This document shows, piece after piece, positions 7,524-15,330 of a stretch of DNA of 64,000 bases. How positions within the stretch are numbered: position 1 is the stretch's first letter; each line of letters begins with the position of its first letter. The notes beneath the pieces are model-generated. The model ran no database searches, had not been told where the DNA came from, and saw only the letters and a list, made by a program, of their open reading frames with translations. Location of the stretch: positions 39,398 through 103,397 of the forward strand of contig NZ_CDDA01000030.1 in NCBI RefSeq assembly GCF_000819745.1. Reading direction: 5' to 3'. The DNA comes from Aeromonas bestiarum. GTDB taxonomy: Bacteria; Pseudomonadota; Gammaproteobacteria; Enterobacterales; Aeromonadaceae. Made by a program: the position numbers and the translations under genes.

Positions 7524-8278
7524 AAAGATCCCTGCGGATCGCCGTCCCTTTGGGGTCGGCCCTGCTGCTGGGGGCCGTCCTGTTCTGGCCCGACTCGCCG
7601 CCAGATCTGACGGCAGCCCCCGAACAGGGGGCCCTGCGCCATCAGCTGGCCCAGCGTCTGGAACAGGGAGAAACGAACGCGGAGGACGAACTGCTGGCCC
7701 GCTACCAGAGCTTTCTGGCGGCGGAAGGCAGCCTGACGGTGCCGGCGGATCCGGGCCTCGCCAGTCTGCAGGTGTTGTTTGACGAGCGCGAGCAGCTGCG
7801 CCAGCAGAGCTTCACCCCGGCCGAGCAGGAGCAGCTGTTTGCCGAGGACAGGTTGATGGAGCAGTGGACCCTGCGCCGCAAGGCGCTGGCAGAGACGAGC
7901 GAGGCCGACAAAAAGATGCTGGCCGATGAGCTCGATCTCTGGCTGGCGGAACAGCCCCAGTGGTTCAGGGAGGCCGAGGCCAACAGCCGCCTGCTCAGCG
8001 ATCTGCAGGCGCTGGAGCCACTGGCGCCCGCCGAGCGCGACGCCGTGCTGCTGGAGAGGCTGGGGCCTGAGGCGGTGGATCGGCTGCATCAGCTGGAGCA
8101 GGGCCAACAAGGGTTCGAACGACAGCTGGCGGGCTACCTGGCCGAACTCAAGCCCCTGCCCACCCTGGATCGAGCCGAGCAGCAGCAGGAGATACTGGCG
8201 CGCTGGTTTCCCGCCGAGCAATGGCGGCGGGTGGAGGCTCTCACCCGGCTCAAGCTGGGCGAGTCGTCGCCGCAATGA
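7520..8278 (+). CDS. Short lipase-specific foldase (lipase chaperone)
   Basis: A 252-residue periplasmic helper, anchored by an N-terminal membrane segment (residues 5-22), followed by an almost wholly helical, Gln/Glu/Leu-rich body with many AEQEQL-type and RLGPEAV-type repeats. This matches the lipase chaperone (LifO/LipB) fold that wraps around family I lipases, and position directly after the lipase supports it. Usual foldases have about 280-340 residues and carry an RxxFDY(F/C)LSA motif near the start of the first mini-domain. I cannot find that motif here; the segment after the anchor is short and continues straight into the helical part. The protein may therefore be a reduced or inactive foldase. 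Confidence 0.7.
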   Translation: MKRSLRIAVPLGSALLLGAVLFWPDSPPDLTAAPEQGALRHQLAQRLEQGETNAEDELLARYQSFLAAEGSLTVPADPGLASLQVLFDEREQLRQQSFTPAEQEQLFAEDRLMEQWTLRRKALAETSEADKKMLADELDLWLAEQPQWFREAEANSRLLSDLQALEPLAPAERDAVLLERLGPEAVDRLHQLEQGQQGFERQLAGYLAELKPLPTLDRAEQQQEILARWFPAEQWRRVEALTRLKLGESSPQ

Positions 8279-8279
8279 A

Positions 8280-8304
8280 AAGGGGGCCCACATCTGGGCC
8301 CCCT
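8280..8304 (+). terminator. Terminator-like hairpin after the foldase gene
   Basis: AGGGGGCCCA-CATC-TGGGCCCCCT is a perfect 10-bp stem just after the stop codon. The T-run is weak (CGCTTT). Confidence 0.6.
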
Positions 8305-8310
8305 CGCTTT

Positions 8311-8361
8311 GCTGCAACCATGCTTATTGCGGCTTGTTGGCCCCCGGCAGCGGCTGCCAGG
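8311..8361. repeat. Copy A of a duplicated gene 3' end
   Basis: This 51-bp segment matches 8413-8463 at 46 of 51 positions by hand count. The second copy is the true 3' end of the minus-strand gene at 8426-9139; this copy is an orphan that would encode the same WQPLPGANKPQ ending. Each copy has a GC-rich hairpin just before it on the plus strand. Confidence 0.8.
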
Positions 8362-8380
8362 AGGGGAATAGACCACAACG

Positions 8381-8407
8381 ACAAGGGGGCCCCGACGGCC
8401 CCCTTGT
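8381..8407. terminator. Terminator-like hairpin after the 8426-9139 gene
   Basis: ACAAGGGGGCC-CCGAC-GGCCCCCTTGT, an 11-bp perfect stem. It lies between the two copies of the duplicated segment and downstream of the minus-strand gene. Confidence 0.6.
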
Positions 8408-8412
8408 TTCAT

Positions 8413-8463
8413 GCTGCAACCGCGATCATTGCGGCTTGTTGGCTCCCGGCAGCGGCTGCCAGG
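8413..8463. repeat. Copy B of the duplicated gene 3' end
   Basis: The copy overlapping the real C-terminal codons and stop of the minus-strand gene at 8426-9139. See copy A at 8311-8361. Confidence 0.8.
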
Positions 8464-9139
8464 TGAGGCGGGTCACTTGCGTGCCCTGCACCTCGCACTT
8501 GAGGCAGAGATCCTGCCACCCCTTGTCCTGACGCAGGGACACTTCCCCCTCTACGCCCTGTTCGGCAATCTTCAGCTTTGCCTGCTCGAAGATCACCTTG
8601 TCCCCTCTGGCGAGATCCATCAGCTTGCCATTGCAGAGCCAGTGGGCGAGATCCGCCCCCTTCAGCTTGACGCCCCCCTTGGCCGCCTTCTGCTCGGCCG
8701 GGCTCTGGGCAAACAGTTTGGCCAGCTCGGCGGCCCGCTTGGTGAGCCAGGCCTCGCGCTGCTGCATGCTCATCTTGCTGACAAACTCGGCCGGCTGGCC
8801 CTTGTCATCCAGCCACCGGGTGAGCGTCCCCTTGTCATCGAAGGCAAACTGGGCCGCAGGCTCCTTCACCCCGAACAGCTTGCCACCCTTGAAGTAGTAG
8901 CGGCTCTCCCCTTCCAGCTTGCCCTGCTCGTTCATGATGGGCACGGCTATGATGACGGGGGAACCATCGATCCAGGCCTTGATGTCGACGCCATCGTGGC
9001 TGAACAGGCGAGTGTCGAGGGCGCTCTCGGCCCCCCGCTCCATCAGGGTGAACTGCTCTGCGAGGGAAGCAGCCACGGAAGGCAGGGAACAGAGCCCCAG
9101 CCCCAAGCCTAGGCTCAGGGCGATCACGGTATTGCGCAT
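8426..9139 (-). CDS. Exported protein of unknown function
   Basis: A 237-residue protein with a clear Sec signal peptide (residues 1-23, ending SVAAS), so probably periplasmic. The mature part contains antiparallel-looking segments such as SRYYFKGGKLFGVKE and FAFDDKGTLTRWLDDKG, resembling the strand repeats of MORN-like or toxin-antidote-like lipoproteins, then a helical Lys/Ala-rich stretch and a Cys pair (LCLKC) near the end. I do not recognise the family. CAGGA lies eight bases before the start. It precedes nothing on its own strand except the duplicated 3' end. The thioesterase gene upstream on the same strand is 31 bases away, so the two may be co-transcribed. Confidence 0.75.
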   Translation of the reverse strand: MRNTVIALSLGLGLGLCSLPSVAASLAEQFTLMERGAESALDTRLFSHDGVDIKAWIDGSPVIIAVPIMNEQGKLEGESRYYFKGGKLFGVKEPAAQFAFDDKGTLTRWLDDKGQPAEFVSKMSMQQREAWLTKRAAELAKLFAQSPAEQKAAKGGVKLKGADLAHWLCNGKLMDLARGDKVIFEQAKLKIAEQGVEGEVSLRQDKGWQDLCLKCEVQGTQVTRLTWQPLPGANKPQ

Positions 9140-9170
9140 AAGTGTCCTGTGATTGGCCGAAAGGCCAAGG

Positions 9171-9566
9171 TTAACTCTCTATCAACCAGGCCCGCAGCCC
9201 CTCCCTGTGCTTGTCACTCAGGGGCAGGGACTGGCGGGTCTGGTAGTCAAAATGGATCAGGGTCGTCTCGGCGGTCACCGCCAGCTCGCCGCCCTGCCAG
9301 GCTTCCTGCCAGAGCGTGAAGGAGCTGGAGCCGATGCGACGCACCCCGGTTTTGATCGATACCTGCTGGCCATAAAACAGCTCCCGTTTGAACTGCACCG
9401 TATAGCCCGCGATGATCAGGTGCCAGTTGTGCACATCCAGCTCGGGGGAGAAGATGCGAAACAGGGGATCCCGGGCCGCTTCGAACCAGACCGCCGGCAC
9501 CGTATTGTTGATGTGGCCGAGGGCATCAGTCTCTTGAAAACGGGGTTGGATCTGCATTTCCAGCAT
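9171..9566 (-). CDS. Acyl-CoA thioesterase, 4HBT (YbgC-like) hot-dog family
   Basis: A 131-residue cytoplasmic hot-dog enzyme expected to hydrolyse acyl-CoA thioesters. The N-terminal QPRFQETDALGHINN carries the catalytic Asp and the GHxNN motif of the YbgC/4-hydroxybenzoyl-CoA thioesterase group; the central strand VQFKRELFYGQQVSIKT and the strand LAVTAETTLIHFDYQT complete the fold. Length is normal for the family. The natural acyl chain cannot be read from sequence. It lies 50 bases downstream of sgrR on the same strand. Confidence 0.85.
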   Translation of the reverse strand: MLEMQIQPRFQETDALGHINNTVPAVWFEAARDPLFRIFSPELDVHNWHLIIAGYTVQFKRELFYGQQVSIKTGVRRIGSSSFTLWQEAWQGGELAVTAETTLIHFDYQTRQSLPLSDKHREGLRAWLIES

Positions 9567-9616
9567 GAATATCGACTCCTTGTCGTTGGACCGCGCTCAG
9601 GCTAACGCGGCCCGCG

Positions 9617-11359
9617 TCAGGACTCAAGCTCCCCTGTCTCGGGGCGGGAGCTGCCGCCCGCTTTGCCCGCCTCGCTCTCGGCCAGCTCGGGCCTCAGCCA
9701 GGCACTGCGAAAATCGAACCAGCCGAGCGCCGTCATGCGCACCCCGTGCACGCCGACCCGGCTCTCCAGCTCCAGCCAGTGGTGGAACAGGGGCACGAAC
9801 CAGCCCTGTTGCTGCACCCGGGCCAGCAGGGCGCGCGGGCCCGGCTCTTCACCACTGGCACGCCACTGCGTCAGACCCTGCCACAGGGGCCGCTGGCTTG
9901 CCCACACCTGACGCAGCAGCGGCGTGCCCAGCAGCCAGGCGTAGGGGGCGAAGGCGTGCTCGTGCTCCAGGTTGAGAGTGCCGAGCCAGAGATCCACATC
10001 CTCATCCGCCCCGCTCACCCAGCGGCCGTAATCCAGGGTGCGCACCTCCAGCCGTATGCCTTGTTCCGCCAGCAGGCTGCTCATGGCCCCGGCGCACTCG
10101 TTGAACTCCAGATGCTGGTTGAAACAGGCCAGCACCAGTGTCGTCGGCAACTGCGCCGGCTTTGGCAACGGCGCGGGCAAGGCCTCGCGCCAGTGGGGCA
10201 AGAGGCCCAGCGCGCTGGTCCAGCCCCGCTGCAACTCGGGGGCGACCCGCGCCATCAGGGCTATGGGGTTGAGCAGGTGGGCCAGCCACTGGCGCAGGGC
10301 GGGATCCTGCAAGGATCCGGATCTGTCGTCCTGCAGCAGGAAGTAGCAGCCCGATTCCAGCTCGGACTCGCCGCGCATGGTGCCGAGCTCGGGGCTGTCG
10401 CGTCCCAGCTGCAGGTGGCTCTCCAGCCGATCCGCCAGCTCAGGCAACATCCAGATGTCGATCTCGTCAAGCAGGGCGCGCAGGCCGAAGTAGTCGTCGA
10501 AGGCCGCCAGACAGAGGTGCAGGGGATCGTTGGTGGTCACCCGGTAGGGGCCAGTGCCGACCGGCTGCAGGGCAAAACCCGCCTCACCCTTGAGTTCACG
10601 CGGCAAGATGGCGGCCACCGGCTCGGCCAGCAGATGGGGCAGCAGGGGATCCGGACTGTCGAGATACATATCCAGGGTGCGCGGCCAATGGCTCTCCAGC
10701 CGGGCCAGATGGGCGAACAGCGGACGATCGCGCAAGGCCAGCAGGCTCTCCATCACGTCCTCCACTCCCAGCTCGCGGCCGTGGTGAAAACGCACGGCCG
10801 GCCTCAGATAGAAGCGCCAGTGACAGGGGGCTAGGCATTCCCAGTGGTGGGCGAGATCCCCCTCGATTTCCCCATTTTCCTCATTTCGTCGGGTCAGGCC
10901 GTTGAAGATCTGCCGGCTCAGGTGAATTTCGGAGCGACGCAGCGGATCCGTGGGCAACAGCTGGGGCAGCGGACGATAGTAGGGCACCCGCAGGATCTGG
11001 CGCCCCTCCCGGGTGGCCTGGCCGAGCTGCTCGATCAGCAGCGGTGTGAGCAGATCCAACCGCCCCTCCGCCAGCCGTACCGCCTGCGCCAGCTGGCCCT
11101 GACTCAGCAGCTCCCGCAGCCGGCGCCGGGTCAGGCTCTCCTGGCTGTCGAGCAGCACCAGCCGGGAGCGCCGCCCCCGCCCCGCTTCGGCCGACCAGCT
11201 GAGCCAGCCCTGATCCTGCATGCGGCGCAGCAGCAGGCGCGCGTTGCGCGGGGTGCAGCAGAGCAGATCCGCCACCTCGGCGAGGCTTGTCTCCCGCTCA
11301 TCGCAGCCAAGCTGCTGGGCGAGTCGTTGAAACTGCTGGTAGAGGCGACCGGTCGGCAT
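9617..11359 (-). CDS. sgrR: SgrR-family transcriptional regulator
   Basis: A 580-residue regulator with an N-terminal winged helix (residues 1-105: TSLAEVADLLCCTPRNARLL is the helix-turn-helix) joined to a solute-binding-type domain (about 145-440, RRSEIHLSRQIFNGLTRRNE) like those of oligopeptide-binding proteins. In E. coli SgrR senses glucose-phosphate stress and activates the divergent small RNA SgrS. The start MPTGRLYQQFQRLAQ aligns with the E. coli start, so 11359 is preferred over an in-frame ATG at 11389. The divergent neighbour at 11460 encodes an SgrT-like protein, which strongly supports the call. Confidence 0.9.
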   Translation of the reverse strand: MPTGRLYQQFQRLAQQLGCDERETSLAEVADLLCCTPRNARLLLRRMQDQGWLSWSAEAGRGRRSRLVLLDSQESLTRRRLRELLSQGQLAQAVRLAEGRLDLLTPLLIEQLGQATREGRQILRVPYYRPLPQLLPTDPLRRSEIHLSRQIFNGLTRRNEENGEIEGDLAHHWECLAPCHWRFYLRPAVRFHHGRELGVEDVMESLLALRDRPLFAHLARLESHWPRTLDMYLDSPDPLLPHLLAEPVAAILPRELKGEAGFALQPVGTGPYRVTTNDPLHLCLAAFDDYFGLRALLDEIDIWMLPELADRLESHLQLGRDSPELGTMRGESELESGCYFLLQDDRSGSLQDPALRQWLAHLLNPIALMARVAPELQRGWTSALGLLPHWREALPAPLPKPAQLPTTLVLACFNQHLEFNECAGAMSSLLAEQGIRLEVRTLDYGRWVSGADEDVDLWLGTLNLEHEHAFAPYAWLLGTPLLRQVWASQRPLWQGLTQWRASGEEPGPRALLARVQQQGWFVPLFHHWLELESRVGVHGVRMTALGWFDFRSAWLRPELAESEAGKAGGSSRPETGELES

Positions 11360-11427
11360 AAAAGAGGAAATCCTGTTGCTGTAAGTCATCAGTTTTTACT
11401 TCCGCATTTTAGCTCAATACTGCTGGC

Positions 11428-11665
11428 GAACGTGAGAACCACAGCAGAGGAGCACCATCATGAGCCACGCCAACCCCATCAAACCGAACCGGATCCAGCA
11501 GATCCTGCGCCGTTACTTCAAGCGGATCCTGCCCAGGCCGCTGACCCTGATCGAGGATCCCATGAGTCAGCTCAACCGCCTGATGCAGTGGGACATGCAC
11601 CAGATAGACGATCGGGAGTATCGTCGCCGTCTCTGAGTGCCATCCCTTGCACGGAGCGCTCAAGG
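11428..11665 (+). ncRNA. sgrS: Probable SgrS dual-function RNA (ends approximate)
   Basis: Located divergently from sgrR, as in enteric bacteria. It holds the sgrT-like frame, and immediately at that stop codon the sequence CTCTGAGTGCC (11631-11641), whose core CTGAGTG is complementary to ACTCAGG-type ptsG leader sequence. In E. coli the ptsG-pairing region also follows sgrT and contains CTGAGT. A hairpin TCCCTTG...CAAGGGA (11642-11668) comes next. No clear T-run terminator is visible, so the 3' end is uncertain. Confidence 0.55.
11460..11636 (+). CDS. sgrT: SgrT-like small protein
   Basis: A 58-residue cationic small protein. The core LRRYF...RPLTLIEDP, then LNRLMQWD, parallels what I recall of E. 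coli SgrT (QHYF, RLTMLEGLMQWD), the 43-residue peptide that blocks the glucose transporter PtsG during glucose-phosphate stress. AGAGGAG lies nine to ten bases before the ATG. It has about 14 extra N-terminal residues and a charged DDREYRRRL tail. The location divergent to sgrR makes chance unlikely. It would act at the inner membrane on the PTS glucose permease. Confidence 0.75.
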   Translation: MSHANPIKPNRIQQILRRYFKRILPRPLTLIEDPMSQLNRLMQWDMHQIDDREYRRRL

Positions 11666-11740
11666 GAGACGCATATCGTCAGCGGGCGCAATTGCTTTGC
11701 CGGATTGGGTGGTTTACATCGGCGCTGGGCCTGATAGATT

Positions 11741-11756
11741 GGACGTCTATCCATCT
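11741..11756. promoter_or_regulatory. MetJ operator upstream of metY
   Basis: Two adjacent 8-mers, GGACGTCT (7/8 to the AGACGTCT met box) and ATCCATCT (5/8), lie 39 bases before the metY start. MetJ binds tandem met boxes and represses methionine genes when S-adenosylmethionine is plentiful. Confidence 0.55.
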
Positions 11757-11794
11757 ATAACTGCTACCCAGCAACATCCAACAAGGAGTGTGTG

Positions 11795-13063
11795 ATGAAA
11801 GATGCGACCCTGGCCCTGCACCACGGCTTTTCCCACGACCCCACCACCAAGGCCGTCGCAGTACCCATCTACCAGACGGTGGCCTACGAGTTCGACAGCG
11901 CCCAGCACGGGGCGGACCTGTTCAATCTGGCGGTGCCTGGCAACATCTATACCCGCATCATGAACCCCACCAATGACGTGCTGGAACAGCGGATGGCCGC
12001 GCTGGAGGGGGGCATTGCCGGTCTGGTGGTCTCGGCGGGTTCCGCCGCCATCACCTACGCCATCCAGGCGCTGACCGCCGCCGGTGACAACATAGTCTCC
12101 ACCCCCCAGCTCTATGGTGGCACCTACACACTGTTCGCCCACATGCTGCCGAGCTTCGGGGTCGAGGTGCGCTTCGCCAGGGATGACAGCGCCGAGGCCA
12201 TCGCCGCCCTCATCGACGACAAGACCAAGGCGGTCTACTGCGAGAGCATAGGCAACCCGGCAGGCAACATAGTCGACCTGGCCGCCTTCGCCAAGGTGGC
12301 CCACGCCCGTGGCGTACCCCTCATCGTCGACAACACGGTCGCCACGCCGGTGCTGTGCAAACCCATAGAACACGGCGCCGATATCGTGGTGCACAGCCTG
12401 ACCAAATATGTCGGCGGCCACGGCAACTCGCTGGGCGGCGTCATCGTCGACTCGGGCAAGTTCCCCTGGGCGGATAACGCCGAACGCTTCCCCCAGCTCA
12501 CCCAGCCAGAGCCCTCCTACCACGGTGTGGTCTACACACAAGCCTTCGGCCCCGCCGCCTTTATCGGCCGGGTGCGCACAGTGCCGCTGCGCAATACCGG
12601 CGCGGCGCTGGCCCCCATGAACGCCTTCCTGCTGCTGCAGGGGCTTGAAACCCTGAGCCTGCGCATGGAGCGCCACGTGGACAACGCCCTTCAGGTCGCC
12701 CACCACCTCAAGCATCACCCGAAAGTAGCCTGGGTCAGCTACGCCGGTCTGCCGGGACATCCCCACTATCTGCTGGCGGAGAAGTACATGGGGGGCCGGC
12801 CGTCGGCCATCCTTTCGTTCGGCTTGAAGGAGGGCTATGAGGCGGGGGTGCGCTTCTACGATGCGCTCAAGATCTTCAAGCGGCTGGTCAATATCGGCGA
12901 CGCCAAGTCGCTGGCCTGCCACCCCGCCTCCACCACCCATCGCCAGCTGAGCGAGGAGGAACAGGTCAGGGCCGGGGTCAAGCCGGAGATGATCCGCTTG
13001 TCTGTGGGGATAGAAGCGATCGAGGACATATTGGCGGATCTGGATCAGGCGCTGGAGGCCTAA
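11795..13063 (+). CDS. metY: O-acetylhomoserine sulfhydrylase
   Basis: A 422-residue cytosolic PLP enzyme of the Cys/Met-metabolism family that makes homocysteine from O-acetylhomoserine and sulfide. The length (cystathionine synthases have about 385) and the start KDATLALHHGF favour MetY. YTRIMNPTNDVLEQRMAALE binds phosphate and substrate; the PLP lysine is Lys204 in SLTKYVGGHGNSLGG; the HPASTTH and IRLSVGIE motifs are in place. The start at 11795 has AAGGAG six bases upstream; the GTG one codon earlier is too close. A MetJ-type operator precedes it. With MetA also encoded at 30124, the cell may use both sulfhydrylation and transsulfuration routes. Confidence 0.9.
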   Translation: MKDATLALHHGFSHDPTTKAVAVPIYQTVAYEFDSAQHGADLFNLAVPGNIYTRIMNPTNDVLEQRMAALEGGIAGLVVSAGSAAITYAIQALTAAGDNIVSTPQLYGGTYTLFAHMLPSFGVEVRFARDDSAEAIAALIDDKTKAVYCESIGNPAGNIVDLAAFAKVAHARGVPLIVDNTVATPVLCKPIEHGADIVVHSLTKYVGGHGNSLGGVIVDSGKFPWADNAERFPQLTQPEPSYHGVVYTQAFGPAAFIGRVRTVPLRNTGAALAPMNAFLLLQGLETLSLRMERHVDNALQVAHHLKHHPKVAWVSYAGLPGHPHYLLAEKYMGGRPSAILSFGLKEGYEAGVRFYDALKIFKRLVNIGDAKSLACHPASTTHRQLSEEEQVRAGVKPEMIRLSVGIEAIEDILADLDQALEA

Positions 13064-13074
13064 GTCAGCCAACG

Positions 13075-13105
13075 AGAGAGCGGGCACTGCCCGCTCTCTT
13101 GATTT
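13075..13105 (+). terminator. Intrinsic terminator after metY
   Basis: AGAGAGCGGGC-ACT-GCCCGCTCTCT, an 11-bp perfect stem followed by TGATTTCT. Confidence 0.8.
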
Positions 13106-13173
13106 CTCCATACCGGTGAACCAGTCACCTCCCCGACGCGTATACCGACTCCTGCCACCGAATCGAGGTTCCA

Positions 13174-13800
13174 ATGATAATCCTGCACCACCTGAACAAA
13201 TCCCGCTCCCAACGCATCATCTGGCTGCTCGAAGAGCTGGGCTTGCCCTACCAGATCAAGGCCTACCAGCGCGATGCCACCACCTTTCTGGCGCCGCCCG
13301 AGCTGAAAGCCATCCACCCCCTCGGCAAGTCGCCTGTCATCGAGCTGGAAGGACGCGTGCTGGCGGAATCCGGCGCCATCACAGAGTACCTGATTGCCCG
13401 CCACGCCCCCGAGCGGCTGACGCCAGCTCAGGATAGCCCCGACTACCCCGAATACCTGCAGTGGATCCACTTTGCCGAGAGCTCCGGCATACTGCCGCTG
13501 CTGCTCGACATGTTCGTGCGCAAGGACGGCAGCCCGATGCGCTTCCTGCCGGACTACGCTAAAGCGGAGTGCGCCAAGGTGCTGGGTTATCTGAACCAGG
13601 TGCTGGCAAGCCGCCACTATCTGGTGGGGGACCGTCTCTCCGGCGCCGACATCATGAACTCCTTCCTGGTGGATCTGCTGGCCCAGAGCGGCCAGCTGGC
13701 ACACTTCCCGCACCTGAAAACCTACTGGGAACGCCTCAATACCCATCCGGCCCGCCAGAAGGCCGCGACACTGGAGCGTGAGCTGGATCTGGGCGCCTGA
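13174..13800 (+). CDS. Glutathione S-transferase
   Basis: A 208-residue cytosolic enzyme conjugating glutathione to electrophiles. The thioredoxin-like N-terminal half has HLNKSRSQRIIWLLEELGLP, with Ser residues in the usual catalytic position, and the glutathione-binding SPVIELEGRVLAESGAITEYL (cis-Pro after SP, then ES). The C-terminal half is helical, with LVGDRLSGADIMNSF, the N-capping box of GST helices. GAGGTT lies six bases before the start. The substrate is unknown. The gene stands alone between two terminators. Confidence 0.9.
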   Translation: MIILHHLNKSRSQRIIWLLEELGLPYQIKAYQRDATTFLAPPELKAIHPLGKSPVIELEGRVLAESGAITEYLIARHAPERLTPAQDSPDYPEYLQWIHFAESSGILPLLLDMFVRKDGSPMRFLPDYAKAECAKVLGYLNQVLASRHYLVGDRLSGADIMNSFLVDLLAQSGQLAHFPHLKTYWERLNTHPARQKAATLERELDLGA

Positions 13801-13832
13801 TCCTCTGCCCTCAGCGCCTCACCCCGGAATGC

Positions 13833-13864
13833 AAAACGCCCCGACAATCGGGGCGTTTTCTTTT
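13833..13864 (+). terminator. Intrinsic terminator after the GST gene
   Basis: AAAACGCCCCGA-CAA-TCGGGGCGTTTT, a 12-bp stem with a T-rich tail. Confidence 0.9.
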
Positions 13865-13958
13865 CAGCTCGTCAGCCAAATGCTCAGAGCCTGTGGGAAA
13901 GGACCCTCGCTACTATATTGCCCGGATCTATCCTTCACCCGGAGCTGGAACCCCAGAC

Positions 13959-15110
13959 TTAAAGGGCATGTGACAGGATCCTGGCGACCTTGTCCGGATC
14001 TATGTCCTGCTGCTCCCCCAGCGCGGTCAGGCCGAAACGCTTGAGGTTGGAGCAGATGCCAGGGATGCAGCTCTCGCTCAGACCGTAGTCGGCGAGACGG
14101 GTGCCCACCCCCATCTGCCGGAAGAATTGTTCGGTGCGGATGATGGCCTCCTCGATGCGCAGCGCCTTGTCCTCCCGGCTCGAATGCCAGACCCGCTCGG
14201 CGAACTGGGCCAGCTTCTCCTGCTTCTGGGCCGATTGCTCACGCAGCAGGGAGGGCAGCACCACAGCCAGGCTCTGGGCATGATCCAGCCCGTGCAGCGC
14301 GGTGAGCTGGTGGCCGATGGCATGGGTGGACCAGTCCTGCGGCACACCGCGACCGATGAGGCCGTTGAGCGCTAGGCTGGCGGCCCACATCAGGTTGGCA
14401 CGCACCTGGTAGTTGGTGGGATCCACCAGCGCCTTGGGGCCGTTATCCACCAGCACCTGCAGCAAGCCTTCCGCCAGCCTGTCCTGCACCTCGCCCCCCA
14501 CCGGGAAGGTGAGGTACTGCTCTATGATGTGGACGAAGGCATCCACCACCCCGTTGCCGATCTGACGGGTGGGCAGGCTGTAGGTGGTGGCGGGATCCAG
14601 CACCGCAAACACGGGTTGCACCAGCGGATTCATGAAGGAGAGCTTGGCCTCCCCCCGGCTCACCACGGCGGCGGGGTTGCTCTCCGAGCCGGTGGCGGGC
14701 AGGGTCAGCACGCAGCCCAGGGGCAGCGCCGCCTTGACGGGTGCCTTGTGCAGCAATATCTCCCAGGGATCCGCCCCCTCGAAGCAGGCCGCGGCGGCCA
14801 CGAACTTGGTGCCATCCACCACGGATCCGCCGCCGACCGCCAGCAGGAAGTCGATGCGCTCGCGCTTGACCAGCGCCACCGCCTCCATCAGCTGATCGTA
14901 CTGGGGGTTGGCGCCGATACCGGGGAACTCCTGCCAATCCCTCCCCGCCAATGCCTGGGTCAGTTGCTCATAGACGCCGTTCTGCTTGATGCTGCCGCCG
15001 CCGTAGAGCACCAGCAGACGGCTGCCCGCCGGGATCAGATCGGGCAGGCTGGCGATCTGGCCTTCACCGAAACAGACGCGGGTAGGATTGGCATATTGGA
15101 AGTTGTACAC
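13959..15110 (-). CDS. Iron-containing alcohol dehydrogenase, YqhD-like aldehyde reductase
   Basis: A 383-residue group III alcohol dehydrogenase. The N-terminal domain has PTRVCFGEGQI, VLYGGGSIKQNGVY and AVGGGSVVDGTKF for NAD(P) binding; the metal site is built from VDAFVHIIEQY (Asp and His) and WSTHAIGHQLTALHGLDHAQ. These match YqhD, an NADPH-dependent reductase of short-chain aldehydes. The GTG at 15110 is preferred because GAGGG lies seven bases upstream and the protein then begins VYNFQYANPT, the usual family start; the ATG at 15134 lacks a ribosome site. It is transcribed alone on the minus strand. Confidence 0.88.
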   Translation of the reverse strand: MYNFQYANPTRVCFGEGQIASLPDLIPAGSRLLVLYGGGSIKQNGVYEQLTQALAGRDWQEFPGIGANPQYDQLMEAVALVKRERIDFLLAVGGGSVVDGTKFVAAAACFEGADPWEILLHKAPVKAALPLGCVLTLPATGSESNPAAVVSRGEAKLSFMNPLVQPVFAVLDPATTYSLPTRQIGNGVVDAFVHIIEQYLTFPVGGEVQDRLAEGLLQVLVDNGPKALVDPTNYQVRANLMWAASLALNGLIGRGVPQDWSTHAIGHQLTALHGLDHAQSLAVVLPSLLREQSAQKQEKLAQFAERVWHSSREDKALRIEEAIIRTEQFFRQMGVGTRLADYGLSESCIPGICSNLKRFGLTALGEQQDIDPDKVARILSHAL

Positions 15111-15330
15111 GGCAGAGCCCTCGCTTGAATGCATGCAGGGAATTGTGCGCCTGTGGCGTCATGAGGTCAAAAAACGGGAGCTGGCTATCAAAAAACGCAT
15201 TGCGTTCGAGTCCGGCGGGGTGGCCAGGCGCGGCTCTGCTATGGTCTGTCAGGAAGGCGGTGCCATGCCCCATCAGGACCCACATGCCCACCCCCTCTCA
15301 TCCTCATTTTCCCGTCATAAGGTCTGAAAC

